From the NCBI GenBank assembly GCA_020049335.1, contig JAIFKX010000070.1:1-43785 (forward strand): 43,785 nt of DNA. Reading direction: 5' to 3'. This document shows, in pieces, positions 8,283-15,633 of the stretch. The stretch is from Paludibacter sp. Lineage in GTDB: Bacteria > Bacteroidota > Bacteroidia > Bacteroidales > Paludibacteraceae. The notes below the pieces were generated by a model. The model ran no database searches, was not told the origin of the DNA, and was given only the letters and a program-made list of their open reading frames with translations. Every line of letters starts with the position of its first letter. Position 1 is the stretch's first letter. A program made the translations under genes and the position numbers.

Positions 8283-9362
8283 TTAGATTTTCTTTGCTTT
8301 AAAAATACTAATCGCTGGCATAGTATCGCCTAACAATAACCCAAAAGGTTTTAGCGGCTCAATGTGATCGCATATTACTTTTATAATAGCAACAAGTGGA
8401 ATAGACAAAAACATACCCGAAACACCCCACAAGGCACCTCCAGCCAAAACGGCTACGATAGAAACCAAGGCATTAATTTTAACTTTTGAAGCAACAATTT
8501 TTGGCACAAAATAATTATTATCAATTAATTGAACTACATAATAAAGTATCACAACATAAAAAGCCGACCAAGCAGAATCTTTTGTTACCAAAGCTATCAT
8601 CATGGGAATTGCCACCGCTACTAAACCTCCAATATAGGGAATAAGGTTAAGCATGGCACCCAAAACGCCTATAACCACAGCATATTGAATACCCAAAATA
8701 AGTAAACCAATGGCATCGAGGGTCGCTACTAAAGCAATTTCGATCATTAGTCCGGTAAGGTAACTCTGAATAACAGTTTTTGTTTGTGTAACAACTAGCC
8801 CAACTTGCGCTTGTTGGCTATCGGCAAATAGTTTGTGTATAAAATCGAGTAAAAGCGGTTTATAATACAAAAATAAAAAAACATATACGGGTATAAGAAA
8901 TAGAACCACAATGCCACTTCCTACCGAAAGTAAAGTTTGACCAATTACCAAGCCACTGCCATTCACTAAATCGGCCTTTGTATCTGCAATCCAGACATTC
9001 ACTTTAGTGGCGCTAATATCGAAATAGCCAGGAATCCAATGAATGGTATTATTGATAAGAAGCGTGAATTTTTCGACAAAAACAGGCCACGATTCGGCAA
9101 ACCTGCTGAGCTGTGAGATGAGAAATAGACCAAAACTGGCTATTGCCAAAACCGAAAGCAGCAAGGTTACAACAATTGCCAATATACGGTTGAACTTCAA
9201 ACGCACAAAAAGCCGCACAACAGGGTGAAGCACAATAGCTAACAATGCTCCAAGAATCAAAGGAACTATTAATGTTTGACCAATGGAAAGCATTGATATA
9301 AAATAATAAAATCCGATTAAAAGCAAGGATATTTTTGCATAAAGGGGTAGTTTCAGAGTCAT
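8283..9362 (-). CDS. AI-2E family transporter (TqsA/PerM-like)
   Basis: This 359-residue protein has the usual size and about eight membrane helices of the AI-2E (UPF0118) family. The first helices (residues 10-85) are followed by a soluble stretch with W-x-P-x-Y (near 110). The C-terminal half carries G-x-x-N-L-I-P-Y-I-G-G (about 250-260), Q-L-I-D-N-N-(Y)-x-V-P-K-I-V (about 298-310) and L-x-G-x-x-x-G-x-x-G-M-x-L-x-I-P, which are family signatures. Members have been linked to autoinducer-2 export, sodium/proton antiport and general export; the substrate here is unknown. Three tandem copies of an octamer (9369-9392) end six bases from the start codon. The upstream neighbour on the same strand is a beta-barrel gene, separated by a hairpin. 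Confidence 0.9.
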   Translation of the reverse strand: MTLKLPLYAKISLLLIGFYYFISMLSIGQTLIVPLILGALLAIVLHPVVRLFVRLKFNRILAIVVTLLLSVLAIASFGLFLISQLSRFAESWPVFVEKFTLLINNTIHWIPGYFDISATKVNVWIADTKADLVNGSGLVIGQTLLSVGSGIVVLFLIPVYVFLFLYYKPLLLDFIHKLFADSQQAQVGLVVTQTKTVIQSYLTGLMIEIALVATLDAIGLLILGIQYAVVIGVLGAMLNLIPYIGGLVAVAIPMMIALVTKDSAWSAFYVVILYYVVQLIDNNYFVPKIVASKVKINALVSIVAVLAGGALWGVSGMFLSIPLVAIIKVICDHIEPLKPFGLLLGDTMPAISIFKAKKI

Positions 9363-9368
9363 AATAAT

Positions 9369-9392
9369 GTGGTGATGTGGTGATGTGGTGAT
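9369..9392. repeat. Octamer tandem repeat (GTGGTGAT x3)
   Basis: Three perfect contiguous copies of GTGGTGAT occupy 9369-9392 and end just before GAG. On the coding strand of the AI-2E gene they read ATCACCAC and lie 6 bases upstream of its ATG, within the translation initiation region. Confidence 0.85.
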
Positions 9393-9394
9393 GA

Positions 9395-9439
9395 GAAAAT
9401 TTGAAGATTAATTGGCGAACCAATCATCTTCAAATTTTC
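9395..9439. repeat. Long imperfect hairpin between AI-2E and beta-barrel genes
   Basis: GAAAATTTGAAGAT and ATTGG on the left arm pair with CCAAT and ATCTTCAAATTTTC on the right, with one small bulge and a CGAA tetraloop. No T-run flanks it. It lies 25 bases downstream of the stop of the leftward beta-barrel gene, so it may end that transcript or stabilise its 3' end. The arms share the TTTGAAAATTTGA string seen at 837-868. Confidence 0.65.
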
Positions 9440-9463
9440 AAATTAACTAATTTTCAAATTCTA

Positions 9464-9964
9464 TTAAAGACGGAACGAAAGTCCTATTTTTCCACCGGTG
9501 AAAGCATTTCCGCCACCAAATTCGATGTTTACACCGAAGCTGTTCGAGAAATAATAGCGACCGCCTACTTGTGCGCCTAAGCCCAAATTCGAGCTGTGGT
9601 TACCCGTGTAGCCATCCGGCGAAGTCCATACATAGAAACCCAAATTTGCACCAGCATACAAATCCCAACGAGGCAAAATGCCAAACAAAGTATTGAAATG
9701 GTAGTTTAAATTTCCCGAAATTCCGATTATATTATGATTGTAATAATCGTTTTGCCAGTTTTCATTGTATCCGCGATACGACAATTCGGCACCCAACGTT
9801 AAATCGGTTAAAATGCTGTGGTCGATACCAATATACAACGGAATGCCCGAATCGGACAAGCCAATACCAAAGTTTAATTGATTTGAACCACGGTATAAAG
9901 CACTTTGACTAAACGCCAATGTAGTGATCAAAATCAGGGATAATGAGAGAATAATCTTTTTCAT
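9464..9964 (-). CDS. Small outer-membrane beta-barrel protein
   Basis: This 166-residue protein has a signal peptide ending after A-F-S at about residue 19. Alternating hydrophobic/aromatic strands follow, joined by Gly/Asn-rich turns: L-N-F-G-I-G-L, L-G-A-E-L-S-Y-R-G-Y, I-S-G-N-L-N-Y-H-F and A-G-A-N-L-G-F-Y-V-W. The C-terminus G-K-I-G-L-S-F-R-L ends in a hydrophobic residue, as outer-membrane barrels do. Eight strands would fit the length. It resembles the generic outer membrane beta-barrel group of Bacteroidota, without a known substrate. It is transcribed leftward with the adjacent lipoprotein genes, but a repeat-bearing spacer of about 100 bases separates it from the next gene upstream. 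Confidence 0.75.
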   Translation of the reverse strand: MKKIILSLSLILITTLAFSQSALYRGSNQLNFGIGLSDSGIPLYIGIDHSILTDLTLGAELSYRGYNENWQNDYYNHNIIGISGNLNYHFNTLFGILPRWDLYAGANLGFYVWTSPDGYTGNHSSNLGLGAQVGGRYYFSNSFGVNIEFGGGNAFTGGKIGLSFRL

Positions 9965-9992
9965 GACAGTTATTTATATAATTTGTATACCT

Positions 9993-10015
9993 GCCCCCTA
10001 ACCCCCTAAAGGGGG
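9993..10015. repeat. CCCCTAAAGGGG-type palindromic intergenic repeat, copy 1
   Basis: CCCCCTA, then ACCCCCTAAAGGGGG; the core can fold as a five-pair G/C stem with a TAAA loop. It is one of six related copies found only between 9.9 and 12.5 kb in this window. Confidence 0.8.
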
Positions 10016-10066
10016 AATAAGACAGATAATGATAATTGTTTGATATTTTAACAATGGAAGTTAAAT

Positions 10067-10519
10067 TTAACGGCTTTTTATATTCAGAATATCAGTTGTC
10101 AGAATAACTTCCGAGAATGAAGGATATTGAACACTGAGGTCGTTTTCGGCTGTAATCACAATCTTAACTGGCTTTGAAGCTGAAATGGCTTCGAAAGTTG
10201 CACTTAGGTTTTTCGACATAAAGTTATCCGAACTATTTAACTGTCCAAGGCTTTTTGCCGAATTATCTTCGCCAACTAACCACACGATATACGCCAAGCT
10301 AGGAGGAGTAAGACGAGCCGAAGGCGAAAGATTCGAAATTTCGAGTTTAATCACATAATTTTCGTTTTTGTCGGTTGTAACTTGCACATATCCTTGTGCT
10401 GCGGGAACAACTTTTGATGTCAGAAAATGTGATTTTACAGCACACGAATTGAAAGAGAATAATACTACGACACTTGCTACAAAGGCAACTAAGACTTGTT
10501 TAAATCGATTTGTTTTCAT
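10067..10519 (-). CDS. Hypothetical lipoprotein
   Basis: This 150-residue protein starts with a basic segment and a hydrophobic helix (residues 9-24) ending in S-F-N-S-C, with Cys26 as the probable lipidation site. The mature part reads like a single beta-sandwich: A-A-Q-G-Y-V-Q-V, Y-V-I-K-L-E-I-S-N-L, a L-T-P-P-x-x-A-Y-I-V-W segment (about 75-85), and P-V-K-I-V-I-T-A-E-N. I know similar uncharacterised lipoproteins next to YtxH and holin-like genes in other Bacteroidota, but no function. It is the second gene in a leftward run of short envelope proteins. Confidence 0.75.
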   Translation of the reverse strand: MKTNRFKQVLVAFVASVVVLFSFNSCAVKSHFLTSKVVPAAQGYVQVTTDKNENYVIKLEISNLSPSARLTPPSLAYIVWLVGEDNSAKSLGQLNSSDNFMSKNLSATFEAISASKPVKIVITAENDLSVQYPSFSEVILTTDILNIKSR

Positions 10520-10658
10520 TTTGTTTGTTTTTTTTTATTTTTTTACTTGTAAATAATTATAAATATATTCGTGGAAAATGAATAAGATTAAGCACTAAAC
10601 CATCTAATTTTCTTTACTCATTATTCCTAACTCATAATTTAAAATTCGTAATTCTAAC

Positions 10659-11102
10659 TTATTCTTGCGCAGCATTTGAAATTGCTTTTCCTAAATCGTC
10701 CATATCTTTTTTGAAATTCGATTTAAAAATTTCCCATTTATTAATATCGCTTTCTTCGTAATTGTCCATGCTTTCTTTCAGTTTAGCATTTTTAAGTTCC
10801 AACTCATTGAGTTTAATCTCGTAGTTGGTTCTATCCTTCATTTTTTTAGCTTTTAAGTTAGCTTTTAGTTCAGCAATTTTCTGATCGTTTGCTTTCAATT
10901 TTTCGTCCGATTCCAATTTGTATCGAATGTATTCGTTAGTCGAATCTGATACTGCCTCTTGGTAATCTTTTTCAGCTACTTTGAGGTTTTCCTGAGCATC
11001 ATCTACGCCCTCGGCTTTTTCGGAGGGTGAGTTTTTGCAATTACTCAAACTAAACACGGCTATGCAAGCCAAGGCTACGAATGTAAATTTTGTTAGTTTC
11101 AT
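10659..11102 (-). CDS. Coiled-coil lipoprotein
   Basis: This 147-residue protein has a signal peptide with a lipobox L-S-N-C (Cys22). The mature chain is highly charged and almost entirely helical. Heptad-like Lys/Glu/Leu sequence runs from about residue 35 to 120, with an E-S-D-I-N-K-W-E-x-F-K segment near the C-terminus. It lacks enzymatic motifs. A periplasmic spacer, tether or stress-related role is conceivable, much like small Lpp- or YtxH-associated lipoproteins, but this is inference. It is 40 bases downstream of the next leftward gene and probably co-transcribed with it. Confidence 0.75.
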   Translation of the reverse strand: MKLTKFTFVALACIAVFSLSNCKNSPSEKAEGVDDAQENLKVAEKDYQEAVSDSTNEYIRYKLESDEKLKANDQKIAELKANLKAKKMKDRTNYEIKLNELELKNAKLKESMDNYEESDINKWEIFKSNFKKDMDDLGKAISNAAQE

Positions 11103-11142
11103 TTTGTTTGTTGATTTTAAATTTTTGTAAATGTGTATTTAT

Positions 11143-11529
11143 TTATTCGGTATTGCTTTCACGCTTTTTGAAACGTTGAGTTAATTCGGTAATGGTGGTG
11201 ATTAAACTTATTAAGTTGTTGTCGACCAATGAAGTCGTAAAACGCTCTAATATTATGGAACTAAAAAATCCTTTTACACTCCTATATTTCCCTAATGCTA
11301 AATCTATTATCAAGTCAATGGCCATATTCACTACGGACTTTGCTAACTCAAGTGGTTGCTCAACCGTTTTACTTTTGAAAATTGAAATAATATTGAGTGT
11401 TGTAAAAGCTTCCTGAAATGTGAGTTTCAGCTCCTCTTCCTGAATACCTTTATACATTCGTAACTCTGCAATGCGAAGTTGAAGTTGGACGAGGTTCTTA
11501 ATTGATTCTGTTTTATATAAATCGTTCAT
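11143..11529 (-). CDS. Hypothetical protein in stress/envelope gene run
   Basis: This 128-residue protein without a signal peptide has amphipathic helices over its length: an N-terminal helix E-S-I-K-N-L-V-Q-L-Q-L-R-I-A-E-L-R, and a moderately hydrophobic middle (about 62-82). It is basic and has no recognisable motif. The position between a coiled-coil lipoprotein and a holin-superfamily membrane protein, all on the same strand with short gaps (40 and 35 bases), suggests an operon acting at the inner membrane. I do not recognise the family. Confidence 0.65.
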   Translation of the reverse strand: MNDLYKTESIKNLVQLQLRIAELRMYKGIQEEELKLTFQEAFTTLNIISIFKSKTVEQPLELAKSVVNMAIDLIIDLALGKYRSVKGFFSSIILERFTTSLVDNNLISLITTITELTQRFKKRESNTE

Positions 11530-11560
11530 TTTTTGAATATTTATTTGATGCGTTTTATTT

Positions 11561-11578
11561 CCCTTTAGGGGTTAGGGG
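11561..11578. repeat. CCCCTAAAGGGG-type repeat, copy 2, overlapping a gene end
   Basis: CCCTTTAGGGGTTAGGGG is the reverse orientation of copies at 9993 and 11933. It overlaps the 3' end of the leftward holin-like gene: the last codons and the TAA stop (11565-11567) are inside the repeat. Confidence 0.8.
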
Positions 11579-11915
11579 TCTTCATAATTTTCTCAATAAT
11601 CTTGTCGCGCAATGGTCGTTCAATCAGTTTTTTACGTCCCACAAATAGAGCAATGGCAAGCAAAAAGTAAAAAGCTGCAATAATGGCAAACCCAGAATAA
11701 GCATCACCCAGCAGTGCCGAAAGATAAAATCCAAGCCCAATGCTCATGGTAAACACAAACAAAAATACCGAAAGTCCCACAAGCAACATTGCCGTAAGCG
11801 AAGAACCAATCACCGAAATACGTTCGGTAACTTCGAGTTTCAATATTTCAAAATTCAACAGCAGGTATTCTTTCAGGCTGTCGGTAATTTCTTCAAATTT
11901 ATTATATTCGGGCAT
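11565..11915 (-). CDS. Phage holin family (holin superfamily III) / DUF1469-like membrane protein
   Basis: This 116-residue protein has a soluble N-terminal helix (Y-L-L-L-N-F-E-I-L-K-L-E-V-T-E-R), then two long membrane helices (about 35-58 and 67-92) joined by a short loop, and a basic tail. This layout is typical of the family annotated as phage holin superfamily III or DUF1469. Despite the name, these chromosomal copies are not phage lysis proteins and usually occur beside YtxH-type stress proteins, as here. The C-terminal K-T-P-N-P and the stop codon are encoded by an intergenic repeat, so the original end has probably been replaced by repeat insertion. Confidence 0.8.
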   Translation of the reverse strand: MPEYNKFEEITDSLKEYLLLNFEILKLEVTERISVIGSSLTAMLLVGLSVFLFVFTMSIGLGFYLSALLGDAYSGFAIIAAFYFLLAIALFVGRKKLIERPLRDKIIEKIMKTPNP

Positions 11916-11930
11916 AATGTTAAGTGTTTA

Positions 11931-12029
11931 AACCCCCAACCCCTAAAGGGTTCTGCCCCAAACCCCTAAAGGGGCTTAAGAAAAGAGATGATAGATACTA
12001 ATCCACATTCCCTTTAGGGGTTGGGGGTT
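11931..12029. repeat. Cluster of three CCCCTAAAGGGG-type repeats, outer pair a perfect inverted repeat
   Basis: Copy 3 (11931-11950) and copy 5 (12010-12029) are exact reverse complements over 20 bases. Between them lies copy 4 (11955-11975), itself a near-palindrome beginning GCCCC and ending GGGGC. The whole 99-base unit fills the spacer between the YtxH gene and the holin-like gene and can fold into one long hairpin or several short ones. It has no coding potential. Confidence 0.85.
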
Positions 12030-12036
12030 ATTTTTG

Positions 12037-12327
12037 TTACTTGTGATTATTGGCTGCTTCAGCAGTTTTGTGTTTCACATTGTTGATTACCTCTTCCAAC
12101 TTGTCTTTGGCTTGTTCTTCCAAATCTTCCGCTTTTTTGCGAAGTTCAGCTGCTTCATTTTTCATTTTGCGTTTCATGTCGCCTACTAAATCTTTCGCGC
12201 CATCCATAAAGTTGCTACGTGTGCGGCTACCTTTTTCGGGTGCAAATAAAATTCCGAGTGCTGCTCCGGCTAATGCGCCTACGACTAATGCACCTACTAA
12301 TCGTCCTGTTCCATTGAAATTTTCCAT
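12037..12327 (-). CDS. YtxH domain-containing protein
   Basis: This 96-residue protein has a short N-terminal membrane segment rich in Gly/Ala (V-G-A-L-V-V-G-A-L-A-G-A-A-L-G-I-L-F-A-P). The phrase L-F-A-P-E-K-G-S-x-T-R, which follows directly, is the signature of YtxH proteins. The remainder (about 38-96) is a charged amphipathic helix of Lys/Glu/Ala repeats. The family is named after the Bacillus general stress protein YtxH; the biochemical role is unknown. It is probably the first or second gene of the leftward run with the holin-like protein. Confidence 0.88.
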   Translation of the reverse strand: MENFNGTGRLVGALVVGALAGAALGILFAPEKGSRTRSNFMDGAKDLVGDMKRKMKNEAAELRKKAEDLEEQAKDKLEEVINNVKHKTAEAANNHK

Positions 12328-12403
12328 CTTGTTGATTGAATGTTTTGTGTAAATTAAATTCTGTTTTTTTTTAAACTATATTCTCTATTTATTCTGCCCC
12401 AAG

Positions 12404-12419
12404 TCCGTCAACTGACGGA
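12404..12419. repeat. Short perfect palindrome TCCGTCA/TGACGGA
   Basis: Seven complementary bases on each side of a two-base centre. It lies in the spacer between the porin-like gene end and the YtxH start, 34 bases before another CCCCTTTAGGGG repeat. It is G/C-rich compared with its surroundings and probably belongs to the same class of mobile intergenic palindromes. Confidence 0.6.
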
Positions 12420-12452
12420 GATGAATAGTACCGAATGGTCTTCTTTCTTACT

Positions 12453-12471
12453 CCCCTTTAGGGGTTGGGGG
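12453..12471. repeat. CCCCTAAAGGGG-type repeat, copy 6
   Basis: CCCCTTTAGGGGTTGGGGG ends 11 bases before the stop codon of the leftward beta-barrel gene at 12482. Same orientation as copies 2 and 5. Confidence 0.8.
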
Positions 12472-12481
12472 CAGTAATTCC

Positions 12482-13132
12482 TTAAAATCTATATCCTATT
12501 GTTGCCTGATACCATACATTTTTGTAACGAGGCGTAGTCGAAGTACCGTCGCCTTTATTGCTTGTCATGTCCCAGCCCAAACGACCACTTATCACTACAT
12601 TTCCCAAGTTTAAATCGGCACCACCGGTAAGACACAAAATATTTTTACTCAAATTTTCGTTGTCGAATTGTTCATCTTGCGAAATACTGACTAAATCGCT
12701 TGTAAATGTATAATTCTGACTAACTAAAAAAGAGTATTGTGGACCGACCAAGATAGAAAGATATTCGCCTGTACGAAACGAAACCAAAAGTGGCACATCG
12801 ATAAAATTAGTTGTACGTGCAAAACTATATTTGCTTCCCAAAACAGATCCAGAACCTTGATACCCTTTTTGTGAGAATAAAAATTCGGGCTGTACGCCTA
12901 TTACATCCGTAAGTGGTAAGGTAAGAAAAAGACCACCAACTAATCCGATTTTAGAATCAGCCTGAAACTCTTCGCCTTGCGTATCGTATACATTCGACAA
13001 ATTTGCCCCTGCTTTAAATCCTAATGAAACTCTGTGATTGTTGTCGTTGCCCTTCATAATTTGAGCAAAAGTAGCAACCGGAAATAAGATTAAAATAGCC
13101 AACGTAATTACTTTAAATTTCATTTTTTTCAT
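12482..13132 (-). CDS. Outer-membrane beta-barrel protein (PorT/OMP_b-brl_2 type)
   Basis: This 216-residue protein has a signal peptide ending T-F-A-Q (about residue 24). The mature chain follows the porin-family pattern common in Bacteroidota: V-S-L-G-F-K-A-G-A-N-L-S-N-V-Y, then G-L-V-G-G-L-F-L-T-L-P-L, V-Q-P-E-F-L-F-S-Q-K-G-Y, F-I-D-V-P-L-L-V, and L-V-G-P-Q-Y-S-F-L. The C-terminal strand ends A-T-I-G-Y-R-F with the terminal Phe recognised by the BAM machinery. Eight to ten strands are expected. The substrate is unknown. It is the upstream gene of the leftward envelope/stress run and has its own upstream spacer. Confidence 0.85.
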   Translation of the reverse strand: MKKMKFKVITLAILILFPVATFAQIMKGNDNNHRVSLGFKAGANLSNVYDTQGEEFQADSKIGLVGGLFLTLPLTDVIGVQPEFLFSQKGYQGSGSVLGSKYSFARTTNFIDVPLLVSFRTGEYLSILVGPQYSFLVSQNYTFTSDLVSISQDEQFDNENLSKNILCLTGGADLNLGNVVISGRLGWDMTSNKGDGTSTTPRYKNVWYQATIGYRF

Positions 13133-13231
13133 TGTGTGTAAGTTTTAGTTTGTAATTGAATTATTACTTTGCAAAGGTCGGTGAATAGCGTTCGTTTGTA
13201 ATTACACATTTCCACATATTATTTACATTAT

Positions 13232-14251
13232 TCACGTATTAAACGATTTCCGTATCCATTTTGGGATAATAATTACCCCCAAAATCAAATATAAATAGTA
13301 GCTTATAAGACGCCATATAAGGATAATGAGTAAAATAGAACTGCTCCCCAACAACAAATCGCTGTAGTATTCGCGGAAAGCAATTTCGGTTAGTCCACTG
13401 GCACCTGGAGTAGGGCTAACCACCATTACTACCCAAAGCATTAGTTGCCTACCGAAAATAACGAGGTGATTGGTAATAGGTGTAAAAGCCAAGAACAAAG
13501 CATTAACAACCAAAAAACGTGCGCTCCACGAGGCTGCAGTTGTAGCAAAAGCTTTGAGCCAAAACACGAATGGTTGACTGCTAATTTCGTGCGAAGCATT
13601 GTATAATGACGACGAAAAAATAGTTAGTTTAGTATGCCAGCGATTCAAAAAAGGAAGGCGAAAGAGAAGATCGAAAAAGTTGACAATAAAATTGGGACGA
13701 TAAAAAAGACCTATAAAAAGCAGCGAAGTCCAAATAAAAAGCAGCCCGTAAACGCTCCAGAAAACAACTCCAATAGTAGCTGCAATAACCGAAGTTACAT
13801 TAAACAATTCGGCTAAGGGTAAAAGTAGAAAAATAACAGGACAAAGAATAACAAAAAACAGTTCGTCCAAAAAAAGATTCGTTATCATTATGGCCGTACT
13901 ACGCCCTACATTAAGCCCAGCTTTGGTCAAAAACAACACAACAAATGCCGAACCACCTACAGCCGAAGGTGTTACGGCCGACGAAAATTCGTTTAAAATA
14001 TGAATATTAAATGCTTGTCCCCACGTGAGGCGTTTGTACGAAAGCATTCGGAAACGCCAAATAAGCCCCAAGTCGCGCCCAAACATAAACAAAATGGCAA
14101 GTAGTATAAACGCCACACTGCTCCAAGTAAACGAAATAGTGGTAAAAGTGCCTGAACTAAACTCGCGTACAAAAAGCCACCCTACAACTGCCAGCCCTAT
14201 CCCTACAGGAATCAATAATTTTGTTAACCCAAAAGGCTTTGCGTGTGTCAT
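13232..14251 (-). CDS. Lysylphosphatidylglycerol-synthase-like transmembrane (flippase-like) protein
   Basis: The ATG at 14251 shares an ATGA overlap with the stop of the upstream glycosyltransferase, which decides this start over an in-frame ATG at 14311; the product has 339 residues. It has about eight membrane helices. S-A-V-T-P-S-A-V-G-G-S-A (near 91-102) and P-T-P-G-A-S-G-L-T-E (near 278-287) are the signatures of the LPG_synthase_TM family (UPF0104), related to the flippase half of MprF. It lacks the aminoacyl-transferase half, so it does not make lysyl-PG. Coupling to a GT4 enzyme suggests it moves or presents the glycolipid that enzyme makes; this is inference. Confidence 0.85.
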   Translation of the reverse strand: MTHAKPFGLTKLLIPVGIGLAVVGWLFVREFSSGTFTTISFTWSSVAFILLAILFMFGRDLGLIWRFRMLSYKRLTWGQAFNIHILNEFSSAVTPSAVGGSAFVVLFLTKAGLNVGRSTAIMITNLFLDELFFVILCPVIFLLLPLAELFNVTSVIAATIGVVFWSVYGLLFIWTSLLFIGLFYRPNFIVNFFDLLFRLPFLNRWHTKLTIFSSSLYNASHEISSQPFVFWLKAFATTAASWSARFLVVNALFLAFTPITNHLVIFGRQLMLWVVMVVSPTPGASGLTEIAFREYYSDLLLGSSSILLIILIWRLISYYLYLILGVIIIPKWIRKSFNT

Positions 14252-15423
14252 TTCATTCGCTTTTTGAGATGTTTGTATCTGTCCAACACTTCGTCGGTTA
14301 CACTTTCCCACGTGCGGTTAATGGTTTGAGAGGCTCGTAAACCAGCGCTTTTTATCAGCTCAGGGTTGGATAACAATTCACGCAAGCGATGTGCCACTGC
14401 TTCGGGGGTGTTTTCGCACAAGAAACCATCTACATTATCGGTTATCGTTTTCGAAATGGTGCTATCGTTTACCAACAACGAAGGCGTTTGGAGGGCTGCG
14501 GCTTCGTGAATGACCAACGCCCAAGTGTCGTAAGTCGATGGAAAAAGAAATAAATCGGCAGCTGCGTAATATTGTTTTAACTTTTCGCGGTCGGCAATAA
14601 TGCCAGTAAATTCTATTTTATCGGTCAAACCCGCATCGGCAACCAGTTGTTTTATGTCAGCAGCAGCGTATCCTGCTCCAACAAAGTACATTTTAAATGC
14701 TAAATCATTGATTAATGCCAACGATTGAATAATCATCTCAATATTTTTTTCCCAAATCAATTGTCCTACAAAAAGTAAGACTGGAATTTTGTCTGCAACA
14801 CCCAACTCGTGGCGAGCTTGTACTTTCACTGGCAGTACTGGCACATCCGAGTCAAAATCGTTGCCATTTGCCACCACCTCCACCTTACCTTTGTAGCCAT
14901 ATTCGCGAAGCGTTTCCTCTACCGAAGCTTGCGGAATCCAAACCTCGTTGGCTTTTTCGTAAAAACGGATAATCTTATGTATCATAAATTTTACAATCAA
15001 CTTACAATGAACTGATTGCTCAAAATCGTCGCGATATTTGGAGTGAAAAGTGGCCACCATTGGTATTTTCTGACTGCGTGCAATATCCAATGCTGCATTG
15101 CCAGAGCTAAACGGACAATGTGCATGTACTAACCCAAACTGAATGGTGTTCATATCACTTTGAAGGGTGCGATCCATCTCGGGGAAGCCCAAGCGGTAAG
15201 GTTTGCGGCCAAAAATAGGAAACGAGGAATACCTATAAACGGGATAACTCTCCACATCGTGGTAATCGGGCATTCGTGGCGTTACAACGCAAACTGCCTG
15301 CTCTTTCTGGTGCAACCAGTAAGCGTAATTTTGTGCCGTAAGCGACACACCATCCATAATGGGTGGAAAACTGTCGTTGAAAATTCCAACTGTATCTAAT
15401 TTCTGATCGTAATATGCTGCCAT
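14248..15423 (-). CDS. GT4 family glycosyltransferase
   Basis: This 391-residue protein has a GT-B layout. The N-terminal domain opens with V-G-I-F-N-D-S-F-P-P-x-x-D-G-V-S (about 12-27), has H-A-H-C-P-F-S-S-G (near 100) and A-T-F-H-S-K-Y (near 123). The C-terminal domain has V-V-A-N-G-N-D-F, L-L-F-V-G-Q-L-I-W-E-K (donor-site segment near 215) and F-P-S-T-Y-D-T-W-A-L-V-I-H-E-A-A-A (near 300), where the second Glu region of the GT4 signature lies. The closest familiar relatives are glycolipid-forming enzymes such as the mono-glucosyl-diacylglycerol synthases and SQD2. The donor and acceptor are not readable. Its stop overlaps the start of the LPG-synthase-like gene by four bases. Confidence 0.87.
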   Translation of the reverse strand: MAAYYDQKLDTVGIFNDSFPPIMDGVSLTAQNYAYWLHQKEQAVCVVTPRMPDYHDVESYPVYRYSSFPIFGRKPYRLGFPEMDRTLQSDMNTIQFGLVHAHCPFSSGNAALDIARSQKIPMVATFHSKYRDDFEQSVHCKLIVKFMIHKIIRFYEKANEVWIPQASVEETLREYGYKGKVEVVANGNDFDSDVPVLPVKVQARHELGVADKIPVLLFVGQLIWEKNIEMIIQSLALINDLAFKMYFVGAGYAAADIKQLVADAGLTDKIEFTGIIADREKLKQYYAAADLFLFPSTYDTWALVIHEAAALQTPSLLVNDSTISKTITDNVDGFLCENTPEAVAHRLRELLSNPELIKSAGLRASQTINRTWESVTDEVLDRYKHLKKRMK

Positions 15424-15496
15424 CGTTTTGTGTGTTTGTTGGCAGCAAAAGTAACTACTCGAAGCTACCTTAGCATTACATTTTGGATGGTTAATA

Positions 15497-15514
15497 TTAC
15501 ATGTTTTACAGATT
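15497..15514. repeat. 18-base string repeated at 1039-1056
   Basis: TTACATGTTTTACAGATT occurs here, 74 bases upstream of the GT4 start, and exactly again at 1039-1056 in the lipoprotein/YihY spacer. It contains the palindrome ACATGT. It could be a shared operator. Confidence 0.5.
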
Positions 15515-15593
15515 GAGGAATAGCTGGATGAAAAATAGGTATGTAATTTATGTTTACAACAATGGATAAAAAATCACCATGGTTTGCGCATAC

Positions 15594-15627
15594 AAAAAAG
15601 AAGAAACATCGAAATGTTTCTTCTTTT
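15594..15627 (-). terminator. Terminator of the tRNA-Tyr/tRNA-Gly unit
   Basis: A perfect 14-pair stem (AAAAGAAGAAACAT with ATGTTTCTTCTTTT) closes on a CGAA tetraloop (15596-15627). On the minus strand it ends in a T-run. It lies seven bases past the tRNA-Gly 3' end. Confidence 0.85.
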
Positions 15628-15633
15628 CATTTG

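Noticed and set aside
11565-11915. Holin-family gene as evidence of a prophage
   Set aside because: No phage structural, integrase or lysis genes are near; this family is widespread as chromosomal envelope or stress protein next to YtxH.
11931-12471. Repeats considered as a CRISPR array
   Set aside because: Units are about 20 bases, occur in both orientations with irregular spacing, and have no cas genes nearby.
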